From positions 806,001-870,000 of the forward strand of contig OY282368.1 in NCBI GenBank assembly GCA_958295725.1: DNA of 64,000 bases, in the 5' to 3' direction. The stretch is from an uncultured Alphaproteobacteria bacterium (GTDB taxonomy: Bacteria > Pseudomonadota > Alphaproteobacteria > UBA2966). The notes under the pieces are model-generated. The model did no database searches, was not told where the DNA came from, and saw only the letters and a program-made list of their open reading frames with translations. Below are positions 37,069-45,834 of this stretch, piece after piece (the stretch's first letter is position 1; each line of letters opens with the position of its first letter). The position numbers and the translations under genes are program-made.

Positions 37069-37956
37069 GTGAAGCCAGCACCGTTCGAGTATTTCGCGCC
37101 GGAGACGGCGGAAGAGGCGCTGGCCCTGTTGGCCGAATACGGCATGGACGCGAGGCCGCTCGCCGGCGGGCAGAGCCTCGTTCCGCTGATCAACATGCGC
37201 ATGGCGCAGCCGGCGGTACTGGTCGACCTGAACCATTGCTGCGAGCTCGCGTATCTTCGCGAGGAGGAGAAGATGCTCGTCAGCGGCCCCATGACCCGGC
37301 AGCGCGAGTTGGAGATCTCGAACACCGTCCGCGCCCATTGCCCGCTCATCGCCGAGGCGGTACCGCATATGGGCCACGCCACCATCCGCAACCGCGGCAC
37401 CGTTGGCGGTAGCTTGAGCCACGCCGACCCGTCCGCCGAGCTCCCGGGCGTTGCGGTGGCGCTGGATGCCGAGATGGTCGCGGACGGACCGAACGGCCGT
37501 CGCACCGTGCCGGCGACGGAGTTCTTCCTCGCCGAGCTGACGACCGCTCTGGAGCCGGATGAAGTGCTCCGCGAGATCAGATTCCCCAAGGCCCCGTCCG
37601 GATCCCGGGCCGCCTTCGCCGAGGTCGGCAGTCATTTCGGTGGACTGGCCCTCGTCGGCGTCGCCGCTCGTGTGGATCTCGATTCCGCTGGTCGTTGCGC
37701 CGCGGTGGCGCTGGCCGCCATCGGTGCCGGGGAACGGCCGGCGCGCCTGTCCTCCGCCGAGACCGTCCTGATGGGCGAGGTCCTGGGGGAGCAGGTGATC
37801 GCCGAGGCCTCCGAGGCCGCGGTGATCGACGTGGATCCCCTGGCGGACCTGCACGCCACGGCTCACTGGCGACGGCGCGCGGTCGTCGCCATGACAGCGC
37901 GGGCTCTGCGCGAGATCGCGGATGGGGGAGAAGGGGTCGCGGAGGTGCGGCGGTGA
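37069..37956 (+). CDS. molybdenum hydroxylase FAD-binding subunit (CoxM type)
   Basis: The 295 aa flavoprotein subunit of a xanthine-dehydrogenase-family complex passes electrons from the 2Fe-2S subunit to an acceptor. FAD-binding motifs are LAGGQSLVP (near residue 31) and the GHATIRNRGTVGGSL then ADPSAELP region (near residue 105). GTG 37069. It overlaps coxS by 4 bases; order M-S-L. Confidence 0.92.
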   Translation: MKPAPFEYFAPETAEEALALLAEYGMDARPLAGGQSLVPLINMRMAQPAVLVDLNHCCELAYLREEEKMLVSGPMTRQRELEISNTVRAHCPLIAEAVPHMGHATIRNRGTVGGSLSHADPSAELPGVAVALDAEMVADGPNGRRTVPATEFFLAELTTALEPDEVLREIRFPKAPSGSRAAFAEVGSHFGGLALVGVAARVDLDSAGRCAAVALAAIGAGERPARLSSAETVLMGEVLGEQVIAEASEAAVIDVDPLADLHATAHWRRRAVVAMTARALREIADGGEGVAEVRR

Positions 37957-38444
37957 CGGCGCGTCGCGATGTCCGCGTCACGGTCAACGGCCGCGCGTAT
38001 ACGCGGAACGTCGAGCCCCGGATGCTGTTGGTCGATTTTCTGCGCCACGAATGCGGCCTGACGGGGACGCATGTGGGTTGTGCGCACGGGGTCTGCGGCG
38101 CCTGCACCATCCTGCTGGACGACGTCTCGATCCGGAGCTGCCTCGCCTTCGCCGTTCAGGCGGAAGGAAAGGAGATCACGACCGTCGAAGGCTTGGCGGA
38201 CGGCGAGTCGCCGAACGCCTTGCAGCGGGCCTTTCACGAGAACCACGCGCTTCAGTGCGGCTACTGCACGCCCGGCTTCCTCATGTCGCTGACGGAGTTT
38301 CTGCGGGAAACGCCGGATCCGAACGAAGCCCAGATCCGCGAACGTCTCTCGGGCAACCTGTGCCGCTGCACGGGATACGCGAACATCGTGCGCGCCGTGC
38401 GGGCGGCCGCACGGCGTCCGCGCGATGAGGATTGCGCACCGTGA
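37953..38444 (+). CDS. molybdenum hydroxylase 2Fe-2S subunit (CoxS type)
   Basis: A 163 aa iron-sulfur subunit. The plant-type cluster cysteines are in CAHGVCGACT (plus a later Cys), and the second cluster cysteines in CGYCTPGFLMS and NLCRCTGY. GTG 37953 and the downstream overlap with the large subunit show tight coupling. Confidence 0.95.
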   Translation: MTARRDVRVTVNGRAYTRNVEPRMLLVDFLRHECGLTGTHVGCAHGVCGACTILLDDVSIRSCLAFAVQAEGKEITTVEGLADGESPNALQRAFHENHALQCGYCTPGFLMSLTEFLRETPDPNEAQIRERLSGNLCRCTGYANIVRAVRAAARRPRDEDCAP

Positions 38445-40825
38445 GCGCCCGGGGAGACGATGGCGGGGCCGGGACGTGGGTCGGCAGACCCGTTCCGCGC
38501 AAGGAGGATCCACGTCTGCTGCGCGGTATCGGCACCTATATCGACGACGTCCCCGAGCCACGCGGCACGCTGCATCTCGCCGTGCTGCGCAGCCCTTATG
38601 CCCATGCCCGGATCGGCGCTGTCGACGCCTCCGAGGCCGAGGCGCTGGAGGGAGTCGTCGCGGTCGTCACCGGCGCCGACATCGCCGACCTGATTCCGCC
38701 GTTCACGGCGGATTACGAAAGACCCGGGTTCAAGGTCTCGCGCCGGTCGGTTCTGGCTACCGACAAGGCGCGGTTCGTCGGCGACGGCGTGGCGCTGATC
38801 CTGGCGGAGAACGCGTACGTCGCCGAGGACGCCCTCGGCCTCGTCCTCGTGGACTACGAGCAGCTTCCGGCCGTTTCCGACATCGAGGACGCGCTGAAGC
38901 CCGATGCGCCCCGTGTCCACGAGGAGTTGGCGGACAATGTCCTCGTCGAGGGCGGTCACGGGACCGAGGGTTTCAACGAAGTCTTCGAGGCGGCCGATCA
39001 CGTCCTGCGCGAGCGGTTCCGCGTCAACCGGGTGGCCGGCGTGGCGATGGAGCCGCGAGGCTGTCTCGCCGTCTACGAGAAATCCGACGACGCGGTCACG
39101 TTATGGACGGGGACGCAGGTCCCCCACATGCTGCGCGTCGGCATTGCCCGTTGTCTCGGCTGGCCGGAGAGCAGGGTCCGCGTGGTGGCGCCCGACGTGG
39201 GCGGTGGTTTCGGCCCCAAGATGTATCTCTACCCCGAGGAGCTTCTCGCGGTCGCCATGGCGCGCGAATACCGATGTCCCGTCAAATGGATCGAGGATCG
39301 GCTCGAGGATTTCCTGACCACCCTTCAGGCCCGCGACCACGTTTACGAGGTGGCGGTCGCCTTCGACGGCGACGGCGTCGTCAAGGCCGTCTCGGTCGAC
39401 GCGTTGGTGAACTCCGGCGCCTATTCGACCTATCCCATGGGGGTGGGTCTCGAGCCGTTCCAGGGCCCCTTGAACATGCCGGGACCTTATCGCTTCCGTC
39501 AGTTCGCCTTCACCTGCAAGGGAATCGCGACCAACACCTGCTCGACGGGCGCGTATCGGGGCGTATCGGCGCCGGGCGTCGCCATGGCCATGGAAGGCAT
39601 GATGGACCGCGTCGCGCGCCGCCTGGGACTGGACCGGGTGGAGGTCCGCCGCCGCAATCTCGTCGGGCCGGACGAGTTCCCCTACGTCAACGTGGTCGAT
39701 CAGCTTTACGTCACGGGAAGCTACGTCGAATGTATGAACCGGGCCCTGGAGATGGTGGACTACGAGGGTTATCTGGCGGCGCGGCCGCCGGAGCGGCTGG
39801 TCGACGGCAAGTACCGCGGCATCGGGGTCGCCGTGGTGACCGAGCTCGGGGGGCAGGGGGCGGCGCGGTACAAGGCGCGGGGTCTTTCCGATCTGCCGGG
39901 ATTCGACACGGCCCGCGTCGAGCTTGGACCCGATGGACGGGTGCTCGCCACGACCAGCTTCTCGAGCCAGGGCCAGGGGCACGAGACTGTCTTCGCCCAG
40001 ATCGTCGCGGACGAGCTCGGAGTCCCCGTCGACGACGTCACGGTCCGGGGCGGCGACACCGGCGCCTCGCCGTTCGGCACCGGAACGTTCGCGAGTCGCG
40101 GGGCCGTAGTCGGCGGCGGCGCCGTCATGCGCGCTTCCGGCGAGCTGCGAGAAAAGGTCAGGAGGTTCGCGGCGCACCTTCTGGAGGCGAGTCCCGACGA
40201 TATCGTGCTGGAAGGCGGCCACGCCCATGTCCGGGGCGTTCGCCAGATGCGCATCGGTTTCCGCGATGTCGCGCGGGCGGCCCATGGTCTTACCGAGTCG
40301 ATGCAGCTTCCGGAAGGCGAGGAGTTCGGGTTGGAGGCGGCTGCCACCTACGATCCAGAGGCATCCTCCGTCTCCAACGCCTGCCACATCGCCTGCGTCG
40401 GCGTCGATGCGGCGACGGGGCTCGTCGAAGTGGAGCGTTATATCGTCGTTCACGACTGCGGCCGCGTGGTCAACCCGCTTCTCGTCAAGGGCCAGATCCA
40501 GGGCGGAGTGGCGCAGGGCCTCGGGCAGGTCCTGTTCGAGGAGATCCTCTACGACGCGGAAGGACAGATGCTGTCGGGAACCCTGATGGATTACATGGTC
40601 CCGACCGCTCTCGACGTCCCGACCCTGGAGATGGAGCACGTCGAGTCTCCGGCGACGGACAACATCGGCGGATTCAAGGGCGCCGGCGAGGGAGGCGTCA
40701 TCGGCGCGCTGCCCGCGGTCGCCTGCGCCGTGGGCGATGCGCTGGCGCCCCTGGGGGCCAATGTGAACCGGCTGCCCTTGCGGCCGGACACGGTTCTCGG
40801 CCTGATCGAAGGCGTGGGGGCGTAA
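38441..40825 (+). CDS. molybdenum hydroxylase large (molybdopterin) subunit
   Basis: A 794 aa catalytic subunit binding molybdopterin cytosine dinucleotide. GGGFGPKMYLYPEE, the active-site loop TGAYRGVSAPG and the C-terminal GFKGAGEGGV with the catalytic Glu are present. The loop lacks the AYxCSFR sequence of true CO dehydrogenase, so it is one of the broad CoxL-like enzymes oxidising aldehydes, purines or aromatics. GTG 38441 overlaps coxS by 4 bases. No maturation genes are adjacent. Confidence 0.93.
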   Translation: MSARGDDGGAGTWVGRPVPRKEDPRLLRGIGTYIDDVPEPRGTLHLAVLRSPYAHARIGAVDASEAEALEGVVAVVTGADIADLIPPFTADYERPGFKVSRRSVLATDKARFVGDGVALILAENAYVAEDALGLVLVDYEQLPAVSDIEDALKPDAPRVHEELADNVLVEGGHGTEGFNEVFEAADHVLRERFRVNRVAGVAMEPRGCLAVYEKSDDAVTLWTGTQVPHMLRVGIARCLGWPESRVRVVAPDVGGGFGPKMYLYPEELLAVAMAREYRCPVKWIEDRLEDFLTTLQARDHVYEVAVAFDGDGVVKAVSVDALVNSGAYSTYPMGVGLEPFQGPLNMPGPYRFRQFAFTCKGIATNTCSTGAYRGVSAPGVAMAMEGMMDRVARRLGLDRVEVRRRNLVGPDEFPYVNVVDQLYVTGSYVECMNRALEMVDYEGYLAARPPERLVDGKYRGIGVAVVTELGGQGAARYKARGLSDLPGFDTARVELGPDGRVLATTSFSSQGQGHETVFAQIVADELGVPVDDVTVRGGDTGASPFGTGTFASRGAVVGGGAVMRASGELREKVRRFAAHLLEASPDDIVLEGGHAHVRGVRQMRIGFRDVARAAHGLTESMQLPEGEEFGLEAAATYDPEASSVSNACHIACVGVDAATGLVEVERYIVVHDCGRVVNPLLVKGQIQGGVAQGLGQVLFEEILYDAEGQMLSGTLMDYMVPTALDVPTLEMEHVESPATDNIGGFKGAGEGGVIGALPAVACAVGDALAPLGANVNRLPLRPDTVLGLIEGVGA

Positions 40826-40903
40826 GCGCGCCGGTCACGCTCCGGCGCCGGGCCCGATCCTTCGCCTTCGAAGCGAGGCGACGGCGCGTGTAACACGACG
40901 AGG

Positions 40904-40918
40904 CGGGCCAAAGGCCCG
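40904..40918 (+). terminator. possible terminator after the molybdenum hydroxylase operon
   Basis: A perfect 6-bp G+C stem with a 3-base loop, but no T-tract. Confidence 0.3.
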
Positions 40919-40972
40919 TACAGCGGCCCTCCTGCAAGCTGTCTGTCTCGAACCGACAGCGTCGGGGACCTC

Positions 40973-41020
40973 CAACCCTCCTTCACGGGCCGTGTCTCAG
41001 GTCTGTCTGAACCAGACCGG
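40973..41020. repeat. 48-bp IS-end-like repeat, copy A
   Basis: Aligns without gaps to 53509-53556 in the same orientation, 37 of 48 bases identical by eye, core TCTCANNTCTGTCTGAAC. It ends in a palindrome (GGTCTG/CAGACC) analogous to the one at 26257-26273. It lies just beyond the 3' end of the type IIG enzyme gene. Confidence 0.7.
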
Positions 41021-41057
41021 TCCGCGGCTTCGTGTTTCTCCGGACGACGGGAGCTCG

Positions 41058-44000
41058 TCAGCCCCTCAGCAGCTCGGTCGCCGACGACTCCAGCCGCGCC
41101 GCGATGCCGTGCTCGGCGAGCGCAGCGCGAACCCGCCGGCGCGTGCGCGTGAAGTATTCGCCTTCCTTCTCGGGAACCATGCCAGCGACTTCCTCCGCCG
41201 TCCCGGCCACGTCCGCCAGCTGGCGATGAAGCGCGTCGCCGGCATCGAAGCGCGGGATCGGCAGATTGAAGACATACTTGTCGAAATCTCGCGGGCCCCA
41301 CTGACCCTGCGATTGATACCGCTTCACGCCGGCGCGCAGGGTTTCGCTGTTGAGGACGCCGCAGAGATAGCGGGCCTCCTCGATGCTCTCCGTCGCGGCC
41401 CAATAGAGCTTGTGATCGATCACCGCCGCTCGGTCCCGGAGGATCGCCGCCGCGAGATTGGTCCCGGCCTTCGTATACACGACGCGGGTCAGCGCGATGG
41501 GGAACTGGCGGGACAACTTCCCGTAATAATCGCACTGTTCGAGGAAGCTCAGACCGTTCCGCTTGTCCTGCCTCCACAGCGCTTCGGATTGTTCGAGCCA
41601 TCGCGCCAGCCTCGGGTAGCCCCGGCTGATCGCCGTCTTCGCATCCATCAGTTCGCCTCGCTCCGCGTCCCACGGAATGACGGCCCGTTGCGGCGCCAGC
41701 ACGCGGAACGGCGCGATGGACTCGCCGAGCAACGCCGGGCGCAGGAACTCCCTGTCGACAGGGCCTTGCGGCGGTTCCACGTCCTTCCAGGGCGCCTTGT
41801 CCTGGTTGCCGGTTCGCCCGCGAACCAGCGGAAACACGGGGTTGGGCGGCAGCATCCCCGCCGCCGGCGTGGTCTCGACGAGCACCAGACGCCGGGGCAC
41901 CAGGGTCGCGCCCTGTCGGAACGCTCGGTGATAGAACGAGATATCCCGATCGGCGGCCTTGGTTGGCCAGGATGCCGCCGTTTCCGTCAGGCTCGCATCC
42001 GCTTCGGATTCATCGGCGTTCCGCTTCGGCAGCGTCCCGGCGAACGCCGCCACTTGGGCGGGTAACGGCGCGGCGAGCGGGCGGTCGTGGACCTGGGCGA
42101 ACAATACGCAGCTCGGCACGGGGAAGAGCGGCTGGACCTTCGGTCCGAACGTCCATGCCGCGGTGAAGCGAAGACGGAATTCGACGTCGCCGGATCGTGC
42201 GGCCTCGCCCCGGCGGAACTTCGCGTAGGCTTGGCGCGACAGGGCCGCGTAGGGCATCACCAGGGCGATCCGCCCCGTCCGGCGCATGTAGAGCAGGGCC
42301 GTGCGCATGTAGAAATAGCTTGAAAGATCCTGATGGGTCGCGACCTTGCCGCCGACCCAGAGCCGCGCCGCCTCACATTCCCGGCGAAAGCGGCTCTGGT
42401 ATTCCTCGCTCATGTAGCGGAACGACACCCAGGGCGGGTTGCCGATCACAACGTCGGCCTTGCGGGCGTCGGACGCGAGCCATACGGGTCGGGCGAGATT
42501 GCGCGCGATATAGCCCCAGATGTGGTCTCGGCCTTCGTTCCGAAGACGGCGCATGACCTTGTAGGTCTCGCGAAGAACATCCCTGTCCCCGGGGGATACG
42601 GAGTCCTCCCGTTCCATCCAGGCGGCGAAGTCAGTGGCGGTTTCCGACCGCGCTCCGAACTCGATCATGGCGTTCAGTGTCCGGTCGAAGAGCCCCGCGT
42701 CGGACGCGACATCCGCCGGAAAGAGGAGCGTCGCCGCGTCGAGGCGTCGGGGGTTCGGCGCGCCCAGCGTAATCGCGGGAACGGATATCTCCAGGGCGTC
42801 GTCGCCGGCGAGCAGATCGGGTTGTCCTCCGTTCTCGCCCTTTCCAACCAGATTCCATTGCAGCGCGTCGCCGAGATAGACCGGCAGGGTCACATGACCC
42901 GGATGTTCCTCGCGCAACGCTGGCATCAGCGCCAGCAGGAAGGTGACGCGGGCGAAGATGACGGCCACGGGGTGGATGTCGATTCCGGCGACGTTCTCGG
43001 TCGCGCGTCGCGCCGCTTCCGCCGCCGGCAGACCGGCCGCGTCGGCCGCGTCGAGCACGGCACGCGCCGCGTGGAACAGGAACGTTCCCGAGCCGCAGGC
43101 CGGATCCATGACCCGCTGTTCCAGCGGGTCGTCCACGGCGGCCGCGACCACGCGGGCGGCGAGCCAGTCGGGAGTGTAGTATTCCCCAAGGTCGTGGCGG
43201 GTTTCCGGATCGATCAGGTTCTCGTAGAGCGCCTTGAGGATGTCCACCCGGATATCGCGCAGGCGGAACCGGTTCACCTGCCGCGCGATCCGCATGACCA
43301 GTTCCGCGCCGTCCTCGGCGGCCAGCGCCCAGTCGAAGAAATCGGGATCGCCCTGGCCGGTAATACCGAGGCCCGAGAACGCCGCGCCGTGAAGCAATGC
43401 GGTCGCGTCCCGGGGTGGAGCGTCGACCATCGCCGCCCACGCCACCGCCTTGGCGACGACGGCGAGATAGGTATGTCGTAGGAACAAAGTGTCGTCGCCG
43501 ACCTCGGCCCCGTAGGCGAGGCCCAGGAGCCTGTCCCACAGATCGCGTTTCAGGCGCGCCCCGGGCGTATGTCCGATGCTGTCCCAGAGGTCGCCCAGGC
43601 CGTCGAGGGCGCGCCGCGCGGCCAGGCTCCCGCGCCCGAACTCGCGTTCGATAATATGCGGGTCGGGCAAGAGATCGTCGCCGATGGCGACGGCGCCTCG
43701 CAGCCAAGCCAGCAGCTCTCGGGAGGCTTCCGCGTTCGCGCGGTGAGCGTCCACCTCCACCGCGCGGCCGTCCCGAAGGAAGAAAGCGACGAAATCCGCG
43801 CCGTCCGCGGCGATGCCCACGTATCTCTCGCCGGTCCGGCTCTCGCGCTCCGTCAGATACCGCGTCAGCCCCTCCTCGGCGTCCCGGCGCTCGCGTCTCA
43901 GATCGGATTTCAACTCGAACACGGTCCGCCCGAGCAAGGCGTCGATCCGGCCATGTACTTCGGGCGCTGGCTTCTCGAAGTTGATGTCCCGGCTGTCGGC

Positions 44001-44108
44001 GCCGAGCCCGCCGACGAGAAGCCGATGCAGCAGCGCGCGGACCTTCTCGTGACCGGGACGCGCGGCGAGCTCGGAAACCAGCGTGTCTCGTTCTTCCGCC
44101 GTCAGCAT
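41058..44108 (-). CDS. type IIG restriction-modification enzyme (nuclease-methyltransferase fusion)
   Basis: A single 1016 aa chain. The N-terminal part has a PD-(D/E)xK-like site (GRIDALLGRTVFELKSDL near residue 55). A helical linker follows, then an N6-adenine methyltransferase with motif I DPACGSGTFL (near residue 323) and motif IV NPPW (near residue 562). The C-terminal 350 residues are a probable target-recognition domain ending in LCGVLNSETL and FNLPIPRFD. ATG 44108 overlaps the end of the DUF721 gene by 7 bases, so it may be co-expressed with that housekeeping gene. No separate specificity subunit is seen. Confidence 0.88.
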   Translation of the reverse strand: MLTAEERDTLVSELAARPGHEKVRALLHRLLVGGLGADSRDINFEKPAPEVHGRIDALLGRTVFELKSDLRRERRDAEEGLTRYLTERESRTGERYVGIAADGADFVAFFLRDGRAVEVDAHRANAEASRELLAWLRGAVAIGDDLLPDPHIIEREFGRGSLAARRALDGLGDLWDSIGHTPGARLKRDLWDRLLGLAYGAEVGDDTLFLRHTYLAVVAKAVAWAAMVDAPPRDATALLHGAAFSGLGITGQGDPDFFDWALAAEDGAELVMRIARQVNRFRLRDIRVDILKALYENLIDPETRHDLGEYYTPDWLAARVVAAAVDDPLEQRVMDPACGSGTFLFHAARAVLDAADAAGLPAAEAARRATENVAGIDIHPVAVIFARVTFLLALMPALREEHPGHVTLPVYLGDALQWNLVGKGENGGQPDLLAGDDALEISVPAITLGAPNPRRLDAATLLFPADVASDAGLFDRTLNAMIEFGARSETATDFAAWMEREDSVSPGDRDVLRETYKVMRRLRNEGRDHIWGYIARNLARPVWLASDARKADVVIGNPPWVSFRYMSEEYQSRFRRECEAARLWVGGKVATHQDLSSYFYMRTALLYMRRTGRIALVMPYAALSRQAYAKFRRGEAARSGDVEFRLRFTAAWTFGPKVQPLFPVPSCVLFAQVHDRPLAAPLPAQVAAFAGTLPKRNADESEADASLTETAASWPTKAADRDISFYHRAFRQGATLVPRRLVLVETTPAAGMLPPNPVFPLVRGRTGNQDKAPWKDVEPPQGPVDREFLRPALLGESIAPFRVLAPQRAVIPWDAERGELMDAKTAISRGYPRLARWLEQSEALWRQDKRNGLSFLEQCDYYGKLSRQFPIALTRVVYTKAGTNLAAAILRDRAAVIDHKLYWAATESIEEARYLCGVLNSETLRAGVKRYQSQGQWGPRDFDKYVFNLPIPRFDAGDALHRQLADVAGTAEEVAGMVPEKEGEYFTRTRRRVRAALAEHGIAARLESSATELLRG

Positions 44109-44632
44109 GCGCGCGTCCCCGAAGGTGTGTCCGGCGGGCCGGCCCGGAGATGCTTGCCCAGCGCCGCCAGGGCCTTCCGCAACTCGGGGTCGCGGGTCCG
44201 GGCGACGCTGGCGTCGATACCCTCCGGCAGTCCCTGACCCCGGTCGGGACGATCGTCCTCCGCTGGCGTGGAGTGCGCCCCGGAGGAGCCCGGCGCCGCC
44301 CCCGTCCCGCCCTGGGTCAGCCGCACGGCGCCGATGGCGTGGTAGCCGAAATAGGCGTTGACCCGCTCGATGATCAGGGGGGTCATGTGCTGAAGCTCCG
44401 TCGCCTGCGCGCCTTCGACGCGCACGTGCAGCACGCCGGGTTCGGCCCGCCGGGTCGGCCACGAGATGCGCCGCGGCGCGCTCGCGCGCGACAGTTCCTC
44501 CCCGACGATGGCGCTCCACCGGTTGACGATCCCGGCGTGGACGAAGCCGCGCTTGCGCAGCGCCGGGGTGGTGATCCTGCCGATGACGCGCCCCAGGCGC
44601 TGGAGGCCCCGGCGTTCGCCCTTGTCGGTCAT
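44102..44632 (-). CDS. DUF721/DciA-family protein
   Basis: A 176 aa protein. The DUF721 domain (GRITTPALRKRGFVHAGIV, then WSAIVGEELSRAS) covers the first half; family members (DciA) help load the replicative helicase in bacteria without DnaC. The C-terminal half is less conserved and Gly/Pro-rich. It is divergent from mutY, the common alphaproteobacterial pairing; the start at 44632 is 68 bases from the mutY start. Confidence 0.85.
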   Translation of the reverse strand: MTDKGERRGLQRLGRVIGRITTPALRKRGFVHAGIVNRWSAIVGEELSRASAPRRISWPTRRAEPGVLHVRVEGAQATELQHMTPLIIERVNAYFGYHAIGAVRLTQGGTGAAPGSSGAHSTPAEDDRPDRGQGLPEGIDASVARTRDPELRKALAALGKHLRAGPPDTPSGTRAC

Positions 44633-44700
44633 ACGGCTATCTTGAGCGAGAGCCGCCCTTCCGTCATGCGAAATCGTGGCCTCCGTGGTTAACTGCGCCC

Positions 44701-45756
44701 GTGCGCCTCTCCGCGAAGCTTCTGAAGTGGTACGACCGGCACCGCCGCGACCTGCCGTGGCGCGCCCCACCCGGCGTGCGTCCCGATCCCTATCGCGTCT
44801 GGTTGAGCGAGATCATGCTACAGCAGACGACCGTGCCGACGGTCGCGCCCTACTTTCATACCTTTGTCGCGCGCTGGGCCACGGTCGCGGATCTCGCCGC
44901 GGCGGAGCTCGACGACGTACTCGCCGCCTGGGCCGGTCTCGGCTACTACGCGCGGGCCCGCAACCTCCACGAATGCGCGCGCGCCGTCGCGGCCGCCGGA
45001 GGACGGTTTCCCGAAACGCCGTCCGGGCTTCAGGCGCTGCCGGGCATCGGTCCCTACACGGCCGGGGCCATTGCGGCCATTGCCTTCGATGTCCCCGTCG
45101 CCGCCGTGGACGGTAACGTCGAGCGGGTGATCGCCCGTCTCCACGGCATCGAGGATCCCCTGCCGGGCGCCAGGGCGCGGGTGTGGAACCTGAGCCGGGA
45201 GCTCGTGCCCGAAGATCGCCCCGGCGATTTCGCGCAAGCCCTCATGGACCTCGGCGCGACCGTGTGCGCGCCCAGGCGTCCCGTGTGCGACCGTTGCCCC
45301 TGGGCGACGGAGTGCGTGGCGAGACGGAAGGGGATCGTTGAGGACCTGCCGCGCAAGGCCCCCAGACCCGACCGTCCGCTGCGTCACGCGACGGCGTTCT
45401 GGGTCGCCGACGCCGACGGGCGCGTCTTGCTGCGCCGGCGTCCGCGTTCGGGATTGCTCGGGGGCATGACGGAGATCCCGTCCACGCCCTGGACGGACCG
45501 GCCCTGGACGGTGGTCGCGGCGCGCGGGGAAGCGCCCCTGCGCGCGCGTTGGGAACGCGTGCCGGGCGTCGTGATCCACGGCTTCACCCACTTCCGGATC
45601 GAGTTCCGTCTGCTCCGCGCTCGCCTGCCGCGCCGGCTCGAGGGAATCGACGCGGGAGCGTTCTGGTGTCCGTTGCCGGAACTCGACCGACAGGCCCTGC
45701 CGACCTTGATGCGCAAGCTCGCGCGCCACGCGCTGGAACACGGTCATGGCGCATAG
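44701..45756 (+). CDS. mutY: A/G-specific adenine glycosylase
   Basis: Removes adenine opposite 8-oxoguanine. The helix-hairpin-helix LPGIGPYTAGAIAAIAF near residue 118, catalytic Asp in AVDGNVERV and the 4Fe-4S cysteines in CAPRRPVCDRCPWATEC are all present. The C-terminal NUDIX-like domain recognises the 8-oxoG. The 351 aa length is normal. GTG 44701. Confidence 0.96.
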   Translation: MRLSAKLLKWYDRHRRDLPWRAPPGVRPDPYRVWLSEIMLQQTTVPTVAPYFHTFVARWATVADLAAAELDDVLAAWAGLGYYARARNLHECARAVAAAGGRFPETPSGLQALPGIGPYTAGAIAAIAFDVPVAAVDGNVERVIARLHGIEDPLPGARARVWNLSRELVPEDRPGDFAQALMDLGATVCAPRRPVCDRCPWATECVARRKGIVEDLPRKAPRPDRPLRHATAFWVADADGRVLLRRRPRSGLLGGMTEIPSTPWTDRPWTVVAARGEAPLRARWERVPGVVIHGFTHFRIEFRLLRARLPRRLEGIDAGAFWCPLPELDRQALPTLMRKLARHALEHGHGA

Positions 45757-45834
45757 GACTGGCGGTTGCGCGGAGACCGGCGAAGACACTATCTTCCGTC
45801 TGGAATTCGATCCCGGAAACCAGATGAGAATTCG

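Larger units (their letters stand above)
40826..41057. other. 232-base gap with repeated palindromes
   Basis: It contains three stem-loops: CGGGCC-AAA-GGCCCG at 40904-40918, a GCTGTC/GACAGC stem near 40938-40960, and GGTCTG/CAGACC near 41000-41018. The last is part of an IS-end-like repeat. There is no gene. Confidence 0.6.

Noticed and set aside
38441-40825. Aerobic CO dehydrogenase large subunit
   Set aside because: The active-site loop is AYRGVSAPG, not the AYxCSFR form required for CO oxidation.
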